Shown: positions 52,162-61,060 of the stretch, in pieces
How positions within the stretch are numbered: the first letter of the stretch is position 1
Layout of the letters: every line of letters begins with the position of its first letter
Source: Euzebyales bacterium
Lineage (GTDB): Bacteria; Actinomycetota; Nitriliruptoria; Euzebyales; JAHELV01
Direction: 5' to 3'
DNA: 64,000 nucleotides
Assembly: GCA_035461305.1 (NCBI GenBank)
Contig: DATHVN010000106.1
Coordinates: 1-64,000 of the forward strand
Notes under the pieces: model-generated
What the model saw: only the letters and a program-made list of their open reading frames with translations
Databases searched by the model: none
What the model was told of the DNA's origin: nothing
Position numbers and translations under genes: made by a program

Positions 52162-53012
52162 GCGGTGTCGCGGTTCTCGCCCTCGTTGTGCGACCGTGAG
52201 CCCGTCGCCGCACGGCGAGCGGCGACATCGTCGCCCGTGCCCTCACCGGTCTGGCGTCCGTTCTGCGCGCTCCAGACGCCCTCCGGGCGAGGGGACCAGG
52301 GCGGCCCGCTGCGGTTGTCGCCCGCATCGCCGACCGGCTTGGCATTCCACGCCGATCGCCGGGGCGTGCCGTCGTCGCCGCTGCGCTGCGCTGCGGGGGA
52401 GCTCGGCTGACGTGACCGCCTGGAGTCGCTGTCTCCGGTGTCCGACGGCAACCGCTGCGGTTCCTCGACCGACAGCGTGCCGAGCCGCTCGACCGACGAC
52501 GGGATCTCGGGCAGGTCGCCGACGCGGTCGAGGACGGCGAGCTGCTCGGCGATCGCGCTGCGCACGCGCTCGGTGTAGTCATCACGGAATGCCCGCAGGT
52601 GGGCAACCGCCCGACGCACGCGGTCGGCACCATCGCGAGCCTCGCGCCACTCGCGGTCAGCCGCCGACCGCGCACTGGCCAGCAGCTCGTCGGCGCGTCG
52701 GCGCGCGTCGCTCACGACGCGCTCGGCCTCGCTCTCGGCCTCGCTGACGACCCGGTCGGCCGTCTGTTCGGCCGCAATGAGCGTCCGCTTCAGCAGCCGC
52801 TCCGATTCCAGGGTGCCGGTGCTGCCCCCTGCCTTGCTCCCACCTCCCGAGCGCTCCATCTCACGGAGCTGCTCGAGCGCGCGGTCACGCTCGTCTTGGA
52901 GCGAGACGACGCGGTCAGCGAGACGCGACAGGTGGTCGTCGACCTCATCTGGGTCGTAGCCCCGGAACCGCTCCTTGAAGTCTCGCTGAATATCTTGGGG
53001 GGTCAGGCTCAT
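52158..53012 (-). CDS. divIVA: DivIVA/Wag31-type polar growth protein
   Basis: 284 residues. The membrane-curvature-sensing N-terminus MSLTPQDIQRDFKERFRGYD is typical, then coiled coil (about 25-50) and a second long coiled coil (about 75-165), and a disordered Arg/Ser/Pro tail. It scaffolds polar wall synthesis in actinobacteria. The ATG at 53012 overlaps the yggT stop by one base. Confidence 0.92.
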   Translation of the reverse strand: MSLTPQDIQRDFKERFRGYDPDEVDDHLSRLADRVVSLQDERDRALEQLREMERSGGGSKAGGSTGTLESERLLKRTLIAAEQTADRVVSEAESEAERVVSDARRRADELLASARSAADREWREARDGADRVRRAVAHLRAFRDDYTERVRSAIAEQLAVLDRVGDLPEIPSSVERLGTLSVEEPQRLPSDTGDSDSRRSRQPSSPAAQRSGDDGTPRRSAWNAKPVGDAGDNRSGPPWSPRPEGVWSAQNGRQTGEGTGDDVAARRAATGSRSHNEGENRDTA

Positions 53013-53272
53013 CAGCACACCAAACTCTGCAGGACGACGATCGCAACGAACAACAAGATAGGCGATACGTCAAGGGCCATTGCGCCCATCCTTATGCTTG
53101 GGATCAGGCCACGCAACGGTGTCAACAGTGGATCCGTGACCGCGTGGACAGCCCGAGCGATGGGTCGGACGGGTTCAGGCACCGAGGGTACCCACGAAAG
53201 CACGATCCGTACGATCAGGATCACGTAGTAGACCTGCAGGACGAAGCACAGGATGTCCCGGAGCAGGCTCAC
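53012..53272 (-). CDS. YggT-family membrane protein
   Basis: 86 residues with two membrane segments and the family pattern VRIVLSWVP...DPLLTPLRGLIPS. Always near sepF and divIVA in Gram-positives; its exact role in envelope growth is unknown. Confidence 0.92.
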   Translation of the reverse strand: MSLLRDILCFVLQVYYVILIVRIVLSWVPSVPEPVRPIARAVHAVTDPLLTPLRGLIPSIRMGAMALDVSPILLFVAIVVLQSLVC

Positions 53273-53302
53273 CCGCCCTCCTGTCTACGGACCGTCACGT
53301 TC

Positions 53303-53815
53303 TCACGCCTGGTTGAAGAACCCGCGCTCACTCAGCTTACGACGCTCCTCGGTCGAGAACTCGACACCTCGCGGTGTCAGGAGGAACACTCGATCGCCTA
53401 CCCGTTCGATCCGCCCATCCAACCCGTAGATGAGGCCGGACGCAAAATCGAGGACCCGCTTGGCCACGCTCTCGCTGGCCCCGGCGAGGTTCATGATCAC
53501 GGGGATGTCGTTGCGGAAACGGTCGCCGACCTCCTCCACCTCGTTGAATGTCATCGGCGCCGTGTAGTGCACGGTCGTGTTGGACACGGGGTGCGCGCGC
53601 TGTGCCAAACGCTCCGTGCGCAGATCGTCCATCGTGCGCGCCCGGGTGGTGATCGCACCACCCCCGCGGGCCGTCGACAGCCGTCGCACGTTGGTTTCGC
53701 CGTCGAGCTCGTCGAGCGACCCGGGCGCGGTCGCATCGATCTCGTCGGCGTACTCGTCCTCGTAGTCCTCAGCCAGGCCGAGCCAAACCATCGCGTTGCG
53801 CAACATCGTCGCCAT
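53303..53815 (-). CDS. sepF: Cell division protein SepF
   Basis: 170 residues. N-terminal amphipathic membrane anchor (ATMLRNAMVWLGL), acidic/Gly-rich linker, then the SepF core (about 80-165: FNEVEEVGDRFRNDIPVIMN, RVLDFASGLIYGLDG, FLLTP). It links FtsZ to the membrane in organisms without FtsA. Start supported by GGGAGG. Confidence 0.94.
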   Translation of the reverse strand: MATMLRNAMVWLGLAEDYEDEYADEIDATAPGSLDELDGETNVRRLSTARGGGAITTRARTMDDLRTERLAQRAHPVSNTTVHYTAPMTFNEVEEVGDRFRNDIPVIMNLAGASESVAKRVLDFASGLIYGLDGRIERVGDRVFLLTPRGVEFSTEERRKLSERGFFNQA

Positions 53816-53834
53816 GATCCTCCCGCTTTCCCAA

Positions 53835-54548
53835 TCACTCAGTGCGTGATCGTGGGCCGAACACGTCCGTGCCCACACGCACGATGGTCGCGCCGTTGGC
53901 GATCGCAACCTCGAGATCGCCCGACATGCCCATGGACAGCTCCACGACCTCCGGGTGGCCGCTCGCGACCTGCGCACGAAGCGCTCGCAGGCGGGCGAAC
54001 ACCGCGTCGGGGTCCACGTCGAGCGGCGGGATCGCCATCAGCCCCGTCGCCGTGACCCCGGGCAGCTCGGCGATCCGTTCGGCAAGGTCCTCGATGTCCT
54101 CTGGACGGCAGCCATCCTTGCGCTGCTCGCCCGTGACGTTGACCTGGATCAGCACGTCCTGGTTCCCACCCACCGACGCCATGTGGTCCGCGATCGCGTC
54201 GGCCAGCCTGATCCGGTCCACTGAGTGGACGAGTACGACGCGCCCCGCTACCAGCCGCACCTTGTTGCGCTGCAGCCGGCCGACGAAGTGCCAGCGGAGC
54301 TCGGCCGGTGGGTCCTCTGCCAGCTTCGCGTCGAGCTCCTGCGCCCGGCTCTCGCCGAACTCGAGCTGTCCCGCGTCGAAGGCGGCCCGGATCCGGTCGA
54401 GGGGGTGGAACTTGCTGACCGCCACAAGCCGGACGTCGTCGGGCAGCCGCCCCGCGGCGCGCGCCGCGGTCGCGATGCGCCGTCGCACCGCCGCAAGCCG
54501 CGCCGCCACCCGTCCATCGTCGCCGACGGCGCCCATCGCGCTCGTCAT
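53835..54548 (-). CDS. yggS: YggS-family PLP homeostasis protein
   Basis: 237 residues, alanine-racemase-like barrel. PLP lysine in VRLVAVSKFHP, then EFGESRAQEL, WHFVGRLQRNK, VLIQVNVTGEQRKDG and SMGMSGDLEVAI. Start shares a base with the pgeF stop (TGATG). Confidence 0.94.
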   Translation of the reverse strand: MTSAMGAVGDDGRVAARLAAVRRRIATAARAAGRLPDDVRLVAVSKFHPLDRIRAAFDAGQLEFGESRAQELDAKLAEDPPAELRWHFVGRLQRNKVRLVAGRVVLVHSVDRIRLADAIADHMASVGGNQDVLIQVNVTGEQRKDGCRPEDIEDLAERIAELPGVTATGLMAIPPLDVDPDAVFARLRALRAQVASGHPEVVELSMGMSGDLEVAIANGATIVRVGTDVFGPRSRTE

Positions 54549-55279
54549 CATGCATGTCGCTGCCCACGGACGACGATGCCCGCCTGCCGGCCGGCGCCCG
54601 GCTCCCGGCGATGGCTGTACCAGCGGCAGGGCGTGCACCGCGTGCAGCCGCCGAAGCGCCGCACGGTGCCGACGCCCATCGCGGCGAGCTGCGCCGCGAC
54701 GGCCGCCGGAAGGTCCAGCGACGGCGTGCCCCACGTCGTGGTCGCCGCGGCCTCCGGCACCAGCGCCGTCACGTCGTCGGCGAGCTCCTGCTCAACCTCG
54801 TAGCAGCACCCGCCGATCGCGGGACCCACCACGGCCTCGAGGCGCGTCGGGTCGGCCGGTGCCATGGCGGTCACCGCCGCACCCACGACGCCGCTGGTCA
54901 CACCACCGCGGCCCGCGTGCACCGCGCCGACGGCGTGGCCCGGGTCGGCCAGCAGCACCGGCACGCAGTCGGCCACCTGCACGACCAGCGCGACACCTTC
55001 ATCGGTCGTCACCAGCGCGTCGACCGACGGCAGGCTGTCGTCGTGGGCGTGCAGCCCGCGTCCGCGGTCGTCCACATCCACGACGGCGACAGCCGAGTCG
55101 TGCACCTGCTGCATGAACACCAAGTCGTCGGGCGCCGCGCCGACCGCGTCCGCCAGCCGGGGGCGTGCCGCGGCGTCCGGCGCTCCGACCGCCAGCGAGA
55201 CGTTGCCGTCGGGCGCAGCGGAGAACGCGAAGCGGATCGACGGATCCGCTCTGGTCACCCCGGTCAGCGTGGACGGCAC
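54548..55279 (-). CDS. pgeF: PgeF/YfiH-family purine-nucleoside/peptidoglycan-editing enzyme
   Basis: 243 residues. The copper/zinc-binding and catalytic motifs are present: QQVHDS, VQVADCVPVLLAD, AVHAGRGGV, GPAIGGCCYEV and CTRCTP..WYSHRR. The family trims wrong amino acids from peptidoglycan precursors in E. coli or acts on adenosine. It lies between ftsZ and yggS, as in other actinobacteria. Confidence 0.92.
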   Translation of the reverse strand: MPSTLTGVTRADPSIRFAFSAAPDGNVSLAVGAPDAAARPRLADAVGAAPDDLVFMQQVHDSAVAVVDVDDRGRGLHAHDDSLPSVDALVTTDEGVALVVQVADCVPVLLADPGHAVGAVHAGRGGVTSGVVGAAVTAMAPADPTRLEAVVGPAIGGCCYEVEQELADDVTALVPEAAATTTWGTPSLDLPAAVAAQLAAMGVGTVRRFGGCTRCTPCRWYSHRREPGAGRQAGIVVRGQRHA

Positions 55280-55294
55280 GACAACGCCTTCCCC

Positions 55295-56503
55295 TCAGCG
55301 CTTGAGGAAGCTGGGGATGTCGAGGTCGTCGTCGGCGTCGATCACGATCGGCGGCCGCGACCGCGGACGGCCCTGGGCATCGCCGCCGATCGTGCCGCGG
55401 GCGACGCCGTTGGTCGCCGGCGAGGGCTCGGCGTCGCGCTCCGACACCGGCTGCGATGCGGACCGCTCGGGCGTCGACCCGACCTGGGCTGCCCGGTGTT
55501 CGTTGCGGTTCGACGCCGAGGCGGGGACCGGGCGGACGAGCTCGTGACGGCGCGCGTTCTCCCCCGCGAAGCCGGCGGCGATCACCGTGACCTTCACCTC
55601 GTCGCCGAGCGCGTCGTCGATGACGGTGCCGAAGATGATGTTCGCGTCGTCGTCGGCCGCGTCAGCGATGATCTCCGCCGCCTCGTTGACCTCGTGCAGC
55701 CCGAGGTCGCTGCCGCCGGCGATCGTCAGCAGCACACCGTGCGCGCCCTCGATCGACGCCTCGAGCAGCGGCGAGCTGACCGCCATCTTGGCGGCCTCCG
55801 ACGATCGGTGGTCACCGCGCGCATGGCCGATGCCCATCAGCGCGCTGCCGGCATCCTGCATGATCGCCTTGACGTCGGCGAAGTCGGTGTTGATCAGCCC
55901 CGGTGTTGTGATCAGGTCGGTGATGCCCGCGACGCCCTGCAGCAGCACATCGTCTGCAAGCCGGAACGCCTGGAGCATGGTGGTCTGCGCGTCGGAGATC
56001 TCGAGCAGACGGTCGTTTGGGATCACGATCAGCGTGTCGACGGCCTCGCGCAGGTTGTCGATCCCCTGCTCGGCCTGGAGGCTGCGCCGCCGCCCCTCGA
56101 ACGCGAACGGCCGGGTCACCACGCCGATCGTCAGCGCGCCGACGCCCTTGGCGACGTCCGCCACGATCGGTGCGCCGCCGGTGCCGGTGCCACCTCCCTC
56201 TCCGGCGGTGACGAAGACCATGTCGGCGCCCTTGAGCACCTCCTCAAGGTCGTCACGGTGCTCCTCGGCCGCCTTGCGGCCGATATCGGGGTCGCTGCCC
56301 GCTCCCAGCCCGCGGGTCAGCTCCCGGCCGACGTCGAGTTTGACGTCGGCATCGGACATCAGCAGTGCCTGGGCATCGGTGTTGATCGCGATGAACTCGA
56401 CGCCCTTGAGTCCCGCCTCGATCATGCGGTTGACCGCGTTGACGCCGCCGCCGCCGATGCCGACGACCTTGATCACCGCGAGGTAGTTCTGAGGTGCCGC
56501 CAC
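55295..56503 (-). CDS. ftsZ: Cell division GTPase FtsZ
   Basis: Tubulin homologue forming the division ring. 402 residues. Tubulin signature GGGTGTG at 103-109, T7 loop NTDFAD at 205-210, variable linker (about 320-388), and conserved tail [12 protein letters not shown] that binds SepF. A conserved-looking dyad precedes it. Confidence 0.97.
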   Translation of the reverse strand: MAAPQNYLAVIKVVGIGGGGVNAVNRMIEAGLKGVEFIAINTDAQALLMSDADVKLDVGRELTRGLGAGSDPDIGRKAAEEHRDDLEEVLKGADMVFVTAGEGGGTGTGGAPIVADVAKGVGALTIGVVTRPFAFEGRRRSLQAEQGIDNLREAVDTLIVIPNDRLLEISDAQTTMLQAFRLADDVLLQGVAGITDLITTPGLINTDFADVKAIMQDAGSALMGIGHARGDHRSSEAAKMAVSSPLLEASIEGAHGVLLTIAGGSDLGLHEVNEAAEIIADAADDDANIIFGTVIDDALGDEVKVTVIAAGFAGENARRHELVRPVPASASNRNEHRAAQVGSTPERSASQPVSERDAEPSPATNGVARGTIGGDAQGRPRSRPPIVIDADDDLDIPSFLKR

Positions 56504-56547
56504 GGCAGCTCCTTCCGGTCCTGTCAGGTGCGCGGGTCCGTCCTTAG

Positions 56548-56585
56548 AACGCTCACCCTGAGGTAAAGGGTTAGTGTTATGTCAA
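56548..56585 (-). promoter_or_regulatory. ftsZ upstream -35 box with overlapping dyad
   Basis: On the minus strand TTGACA (56585-56580) is followed at once by an inverted repeat: arms AACACTAACCCT and AGGGTGAGCGTT (56578-56567 and 56559-56548) with a 7-base spacer and 10 of 12 pairs matching. No standard -10 is visible at 16-18 bases; the dyad covers that zone. It looks like a regulated ftsZ promoter. Confidence 0.55.
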
Positions 56586-56648
56586 CCTATCGATTGGCCG
56601 AGACCATACGTAAGCACCTCCCTGGTTGCAAGGAACCTCGACCGCGAA

Positions 56649-57455
56649 TCACGTCGAGGGAACTACGACGGGGTTGGCGGGTGCCCGGACGTCCAGGGAT
56701 CCGCCGCCCTCGACCGCTTCGGGCAGCAGGACGCGGATCACCTCGACCTTCAGCGCGAGGTCCCGCGCTGTGCCGAACCGCACCCCGACCGTGATCGGCT
56801 CACCGTCGTCCGGGTCACGTGGAGGTACGCGCAGCTGCAGGACCAGCCTGTGGTCGTCGGTCACCTCGTACGCGGTGACCTTGCGACGCAGCCAGCCGGG
56901 CAGATGGGTGTGCACCTCGACTGCGTCACGCACGTACGGGTCGTCGATCGGCCGGCCGAGCTCCGGCAGCGCCGTGTCGTCCAGCACGATCACCGGCGCG
57001 TCCTTCACGCGACCGCCGTCGACCAGCACGGCTTCGTCGTCGACCTTCCACGACGCGCCGTCGGTCTCGACGGTCAGCAGCGGCGTGCGGGGCGTCACCT
57101 CGATCGCGACGGTCGACGGCGGAGACCGCCGGACCACGGCCTCGTTGACCCACGGCAGGTCCTCGACACGCGCGCGGGCCTCGTCGAGCGGCGCCGTCAG
57201 CAGGTGCTGCCCGGACTCGAGCGCCGCCGTGCGCTCGACGGTCCGCGCCCGTCGGCCGGAGACGCCCTCGACGCGGATGCCACTGATGTCGAACAACGGC
57301 GACCGCAGAACGACCGCGACGCCGGCGATCAGCACGAGCAGCACGAACAGGCTGAGCGTGCGCCGCTGGCGACGGCGCACGGCGTCGGCACGCACCCGCG
57401 CGCGGCGGGCGCGGATGCGGGCATCCATGTGGCCGGACTTGGCGGTCGCGGTCAT
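56649..57455 (-). CDS. ftsQ: Cell division protein FtsQ
   Basis: 268 residues. Basic cytoplasmic N-terminus, one membrane helix (about 34-51), POTRA domain (about 56-120, FDISGIRVEGVSG...LPWVNEAVVRRSPPSTVAIEV) and the beta domain. ATG overlaps the murB stop (ATGA). Confidence 0.93.
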   Translation of the reverse strand: MTATAKSGHMDARIRARRARVRADAVRRRQRRTLSLFVLLVLIAGVAVVLRSPLFDISGIRVEGVSGRRARTVERTAALESGQHLLTAPLDEARARVEDLPWVNEAVVRRSPPSTVAIEVTPRTPLLTVETDGASWKVDDEAVLVDGGRVKDAPVIVLDDTALPELGRPIDDPYVRDAVEVHTHLPGWLRRKVTAYEVTDDHRLVLQLRVPPRDPDDGEPITVGVRFGTARDLALKVEVIRVLLPEAVEGGGSLDVRAPANPVVVPST

Positions 57456-58417
57456 GTCGTCACCTCCGCGGGCGGACCGGGTGGCGCACCACGGCCTGGA
57501 CCATCATCGAACCCTGCGAGCACGACCTCGGTGCGCAGCTGGACACCTGCAGTCTCGTGCACGCGCCGCTGTGCGCGGAGGATCAGGGCGCGGACGTCGG
57601 CCGCGGAGGCCTGCGGGGCGACGGTGATGAAGTTGGCGTGACGGGTGCTGATGCGCGCGCCGCCCACCCGCTCGCCCTTCAGGCCGGCGGCCTCGATCAG
57701 CCGGCCGGCGGAGTCACCCGGTGGGTTGCGGAACACGCTGCCGCAGCTCGGTTCGTTGATCGGCTGGTGATCCCGCCGCCACTGGCGCATCTCGGACATC
57801 TGTGCGGCGATCTCGTCCGCGTCGGCCGGCACGAGCCTCAGCTCGACGCGGGTCACGATCGCATCGACGGGCAGCTCGCTGTGCCGGTAGGAGAAGCCGA
57901 GGCGTGCGGCGTCCCAGCGTTCGGGTACGCCGTGGGCACTCATGCGTGCGACGTCGGCCCACACGAGCACGTCGCGCATCTCACCGCCGTGCGCGCCGGC
58001 GTTCATGCGCACCGCGCCGCCGACGGTCCCGGGGATCGCCACGCCGAAGGCCAGTCCCGCCAGCCCGTGGCGCGCGACGGTGCGCGACAGCGCGGGCATC
58101 GGCTCGGCCGCACCCGCGTGAACGACGGCGCCGGCGACGTCGACCCCGCGGAACCCCCGCCCGAGGACGATCGCGATGCCCGGCCAACCATCGTCGGCGA
58201 TCAGCAGGTTGCTGCCCCGGCCGATGACAAGCCATGGACTGCCGGACCGGCGCGCGACCCCGGCGACCGCGGTCAGGTCGTCGGGCGATTCCGCCCTGAC
58301 GAGCACGGCGGCAGGGCCGCCGACCCGCATCGTCGTGTGGCCCGAAAGATCGGCATCGGCGAGCACACGCGCGGGATCGATCACCGCACGCAGCGCTGCG
58401 ACGCGATCGTCACCCAC
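57452..58417 (-). CDS. murB: UDP-N-acetylenolpyruvoylglucosamine reductase
   Basis: FAD enzyme producing UDP-MurNAc. About 321 residues. FAD site VIGRGSNLLIADDG and IPGTVGGAVRMNAGAHGGEM, proton-donating Ser in EPSCGSVFRNP, and Glu in LRTEVVLAG. Lacks the Tyr-loop insertion pattern of type I. GTG start within the murC end (8-base overlap). Confidence 0.95.
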   Translation of the reverse strand: MGDDRVAALRAVIDPARVLADADLSGHTTMRVGGPAAVLVRAESPDDLTAVAGVARRSGSPWLVIGRGSNLLIADDGWPGIAIVLGRGFRGVDVAGAVVHAGAAEPMPALSRTVARHGLAGLAFGVAIPGTVGGAVRMNAGAHGGEMRDVLVWADVARMSAHGVPERWDAARLGFSYRHSELPVDAIVTRVELRLVPADADEIAAQMSEMRQWRRDHQPINEPSCGSVFRNPPGDSAGRLIEAAGLKGERVGGARISTRHANFITVAPQASAADVRALILRAQRRVHETAGVQLRTEVVLAGFDDGPGRGAPPGPPAEVTT

Positions 58418-59858
58418 GCACACCCCGCAGCCGGTCGAGTGCCACGGGACCGACCTCCGTGATGTCACCGGCGCCCAGCGTGAGGACGAGATCGCCCGAC
58501 GTGACGAGCTCGAGCAGGCGACCGGGAACGTCGGCAACCGATGGGACGTAGTGGACCTGCGCACCGGCCTCGGCGGCGGCGTCGGCAACCAGCGCACCGG
58601 TCACACCGGCGACCGGCTGCTCGCCAGCACCGTAGACGTCCGTCACGATCACCACGTCGGCACCCGTGAGCGCGGCACCGAGCTCGGCGCCCATCGCGGC
58701 GGTCCTGCTGAAGCGGTGCGGCTGGAACACCGCCACGACCCGTCCGTCGGGCGCGGTCTGCCGTGCCGCCGCCAGGGTCGCCGTCAACTCGGCCGGGTGG
58801 TGGCCGTAGTCGTCGACGAGCGTCACCCCGCAGGCGGACCCCAGTCGCTCGAAGCGGCGGTTGGCACCGGCGAATATCGCCAGCCCGCGGCGGATCGCGT
58901 CCCAGTCCGCGCCCGCGTGGACACCGGCCAGGGCCGCAGCGGTCGCGTTCGCGACGTTGTGGCGCCCGGGCACGCTGATCTCGAAGCGGCCCACGTCCTC
59001 GCCACGGTGCAGCAGGCCGAACCTGCCACCGGTCGGGTGCAGCACGACGTCGACGATATGCAGGGTCGCGTCGGCGTGCTCGCCGTAGGTCTCGACCGGC
59101 GCGTCGATCCGCGGCAGCACACGACGCACTCCCTCGTCGTCGATGCAGGCGATCGCGACACCGTCGGGTCGCCGCCGGTCGAGGAACGCCAGGAACGCGC
59201 GGTCGACGGCGGCGAGGTCCGCGAACTCGTCGTGGTGGTCGAGGTCGACGTTGGTCACGATCGCAACGTCGGGCGCGTAGTTGAGGAATGACGAATCCGA
59301 CTCGTCGGCCTCCGCGACGAACCACGCACCGGTGCCGTGGTGTGCGCTCGTGCCGGCATCGTGCAGCGTCCCACCGATCGCGAAGGACGGGTCGACACCC
59401 GCGGTCTGCAGGCACACCGCCACCATCGACGTGGTGGTGGTCTTGCCGTGCGTCCCCGCGATCAGCAGCTGCCGGTGGTCGGCCATCAGCGCGGCGAGCA
59501 GTTCGGCGCGGTGCAGCACGGGCAGCCCGAGCTCGTGCGCCCGCGCCAGCTCGGGGTTCGTGTCGGGGATCGCGGTCGACGCGACGACGAGCTCGGCGCG
59601 GTCGACAAAGGCGGGCTCGTGGCCCGTGAAGATCTCGGCGCCCATCGTCCGCAGGGCGGTGACTGCCCGTCCAGCGCGCAGGTCGCTGCCCGTGACGGGG
59701 TGCGACCGCTGGAGCAGGACCCAGGCCAGGGCACTCATCCCCGCGCCGCCGATGCCGATCAGGTGCACCCGCATGCCCGGACGCAGCTTGACGTCGTCTA
59801 TCCGTGCCCTACCGCTGTCGCTGTCTGAGGGCTGCCGTGCCCTACCGCGTTCCGTCAT
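58410..59858 (-). CDS. murC: UDP-N-acetylmuramate--L-alanine ligase
   Basis: Mur ligase of 482 residues. Rossmann start VHLIGIGGAGMSALA (32-46), ATP loop GTHGKTTTT (135-143), VNVDLDHHDEF, and DDYGHHPAEL in the C-domain. The ATG at 59858 overlaps the ftsW stop directly (ATGA), so no murG lies between. Confidence 0.96.
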   Translation of the reverse strand: MTERGRARQPSDSDSGRARIDDVKLRPGMRVHLIGIGGAGMSALAWVLLQRSHPVTGSDLRAGRAVTALRTMGAEIFTGHEPAFVDRAELVVASTAIPDTNPELARAHELGLPVLHRAELLAALMADHRQLLIAGTHGKTTTTSMVAVCLQTAGVDPSFAIGGTLHDAGTSAHHGTGAWFVAEADESDSSFLNYAPDVAIVTNVDLDHHDEFADLAAVDRAFLAFLDRRRPDGVAIACIDDEGVRRVLPRIDAPVETYGEHADATLHIVDVVLHPTGGRFGLLHRGEDVGRFEISVPGRHNVANATAAALAGVHAGADWDAIRRGLAIFAGANRRFERLGSACGVTLVDDYGHHPAELTATLAAARQTAPDGRVVAVFQPHRFSRTAAMGAELGAALTGADVVIVTDVYGAGEQPVAGVTGALVADAAAEAGAQVHYVPSVADVPGRLLELVTSGDLVLTLGAGDITEVGPVALDRLRGVRG

Positions 59859-61060
59859 CTCCGCCTCGCTTTCGAGCCCGCTGGTCGCGTATGGCGCGCG
59901 ATCGACAGCAGCAGGCCTGCACTGATCATCGTGATCACCAACGACGTCCCGCCGAAGCTGACGAACGGTAACGTCACGCCGGTCACGGGCAGCAGCCCGA
60001 CGACGCTGCCCATGTTGATCGACGCCTGCAACAGGATGCCCACGACGAGCCCGACCGCCAGCAGCCGTCCGAACGAGTCGGGCGCCAGCATCGCGATCCG
60101 CACACCGACGACGGCGATCACGACGTACAGGGTCAGCACCAGCAGGACCCCGAGCAGGCCGAGTTCCTCGCCGATGATCGCGAAGATGAAGTCCGTGTGG
60201 GCGTTCGGCAGGTACAGCCACTTGCCGCGGCCCTCCCCGAGGCCCGTCCCGAGCCAGCCGCCGCTGCCGAGCGCGTAGTACCCCTGCAGGGTCTGGTAGC
60301 CGAACAACGCCGGCGACGAGTTCGGGTCGAGCCAGGCACTGAACCTGCCCATGCGAAACCCCGCCGAGGCGATCCCGAGGCCCACCAGCGCCACCCCGCC
60401 GATGCCGCTGGCCAGAAGCCACCGCGTCGGCAGTCCCGCCACGTAGAGCATCACGATGCCGATGGCGACCAGCAGCGCGGCCGTCTCGAGGTCGGGCTCG
60501 GCCATGATGAGGACCGCGACGACCGCCAGCATCGGCACCGTGGGCACCAGCAGGGCGTGCAGATCACCGGACCTGATGCGCCCCCAGCCCCGCGCGAGCA
60601 CGTCGGCGGTGAACAGCGGCACAGTCAGCTTGAGCAGCTCCGCCGGCTGGAACACCAGCGGATCGACGCCCAGCCAGCGCCGCGCACCAGACCGCTCGAT
60701 CCCGACCGGCGTGACCACGAGGATCGCCAGCACGAGCGAGACGATCACGAGGACGCGGATCCAGGGTCGCCAGCTGCGGTAGTCGCGCAGCGCCACGCCG
60801 ATCGTGGCAGGGATGCCCACCAGGCACCACAGCAGCTGACGCCGGAAGATGCTGAACGCGTCGCCGGTCAGCGCCGACTGCACGAACGACGCGGAGAAGG
60901 TCATCAGCAGGCCGAGCAGGACGAGCACGACCACGGTGGCGGCCAGCACACCGAACAGCACCGTGGTCTCCCCGGAGGGCGGCGGCGCGACCAGTGCCCG
61001 CACCCACCGGATGAAGCCCGGTGACCGTGACGTGCGTCGGGCCCGGCTCGCCTGCGTCAT
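59855..61060 (-). CDS. ftsW: SEDS peptidoglycan polymerase FtsW
   Basis: Septal glycan polymerase. 401 residues, about ten membrane segments. Family segments RWLGVDPLVFQPAELLKLTV, MAEPDLETA (putative catalytic Asp), PNAHTDFIFAIIGEELG and FVSFGGTSLV. ATG overlaps the murD stop. Here it runs directly into murC. Confidence 0.95.
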   Translation of the reverse strand: MTQASRARRTSRSPGFIRWVRALVAPPPSGETTVLFGVLAATVVVLVLLGLLMTFSASFVQSALTGDAFSIFRRQLLWCLVGIPATIGVALRDYRSWRPWIRVLVIVSLVLAILVVTPVGIERSGARRWLGVDPLVFQPAELLKLTVPLFTADVLARGWGRIRSGDLHALLVPTVPMLAVVAVLIMAEPDLETAALLVAIGIVMLYVAGLPTRWLLASGIGGVALVGLGIASAGFRMGRFSAWLDPNSSPALFGYQTLQGYYALGSGGWLGTGLGEGRGKWLYLPNAHTDFIFAIIGEELGLLGVLLVLTLYVVIAVVGVRIAMLAPDSFGRLLAVGLVVGILLQASINMGSVVGLLPVTGVTLPFVSFGGTSLVITMISAGLLLSIARHTRPAGSKARRR

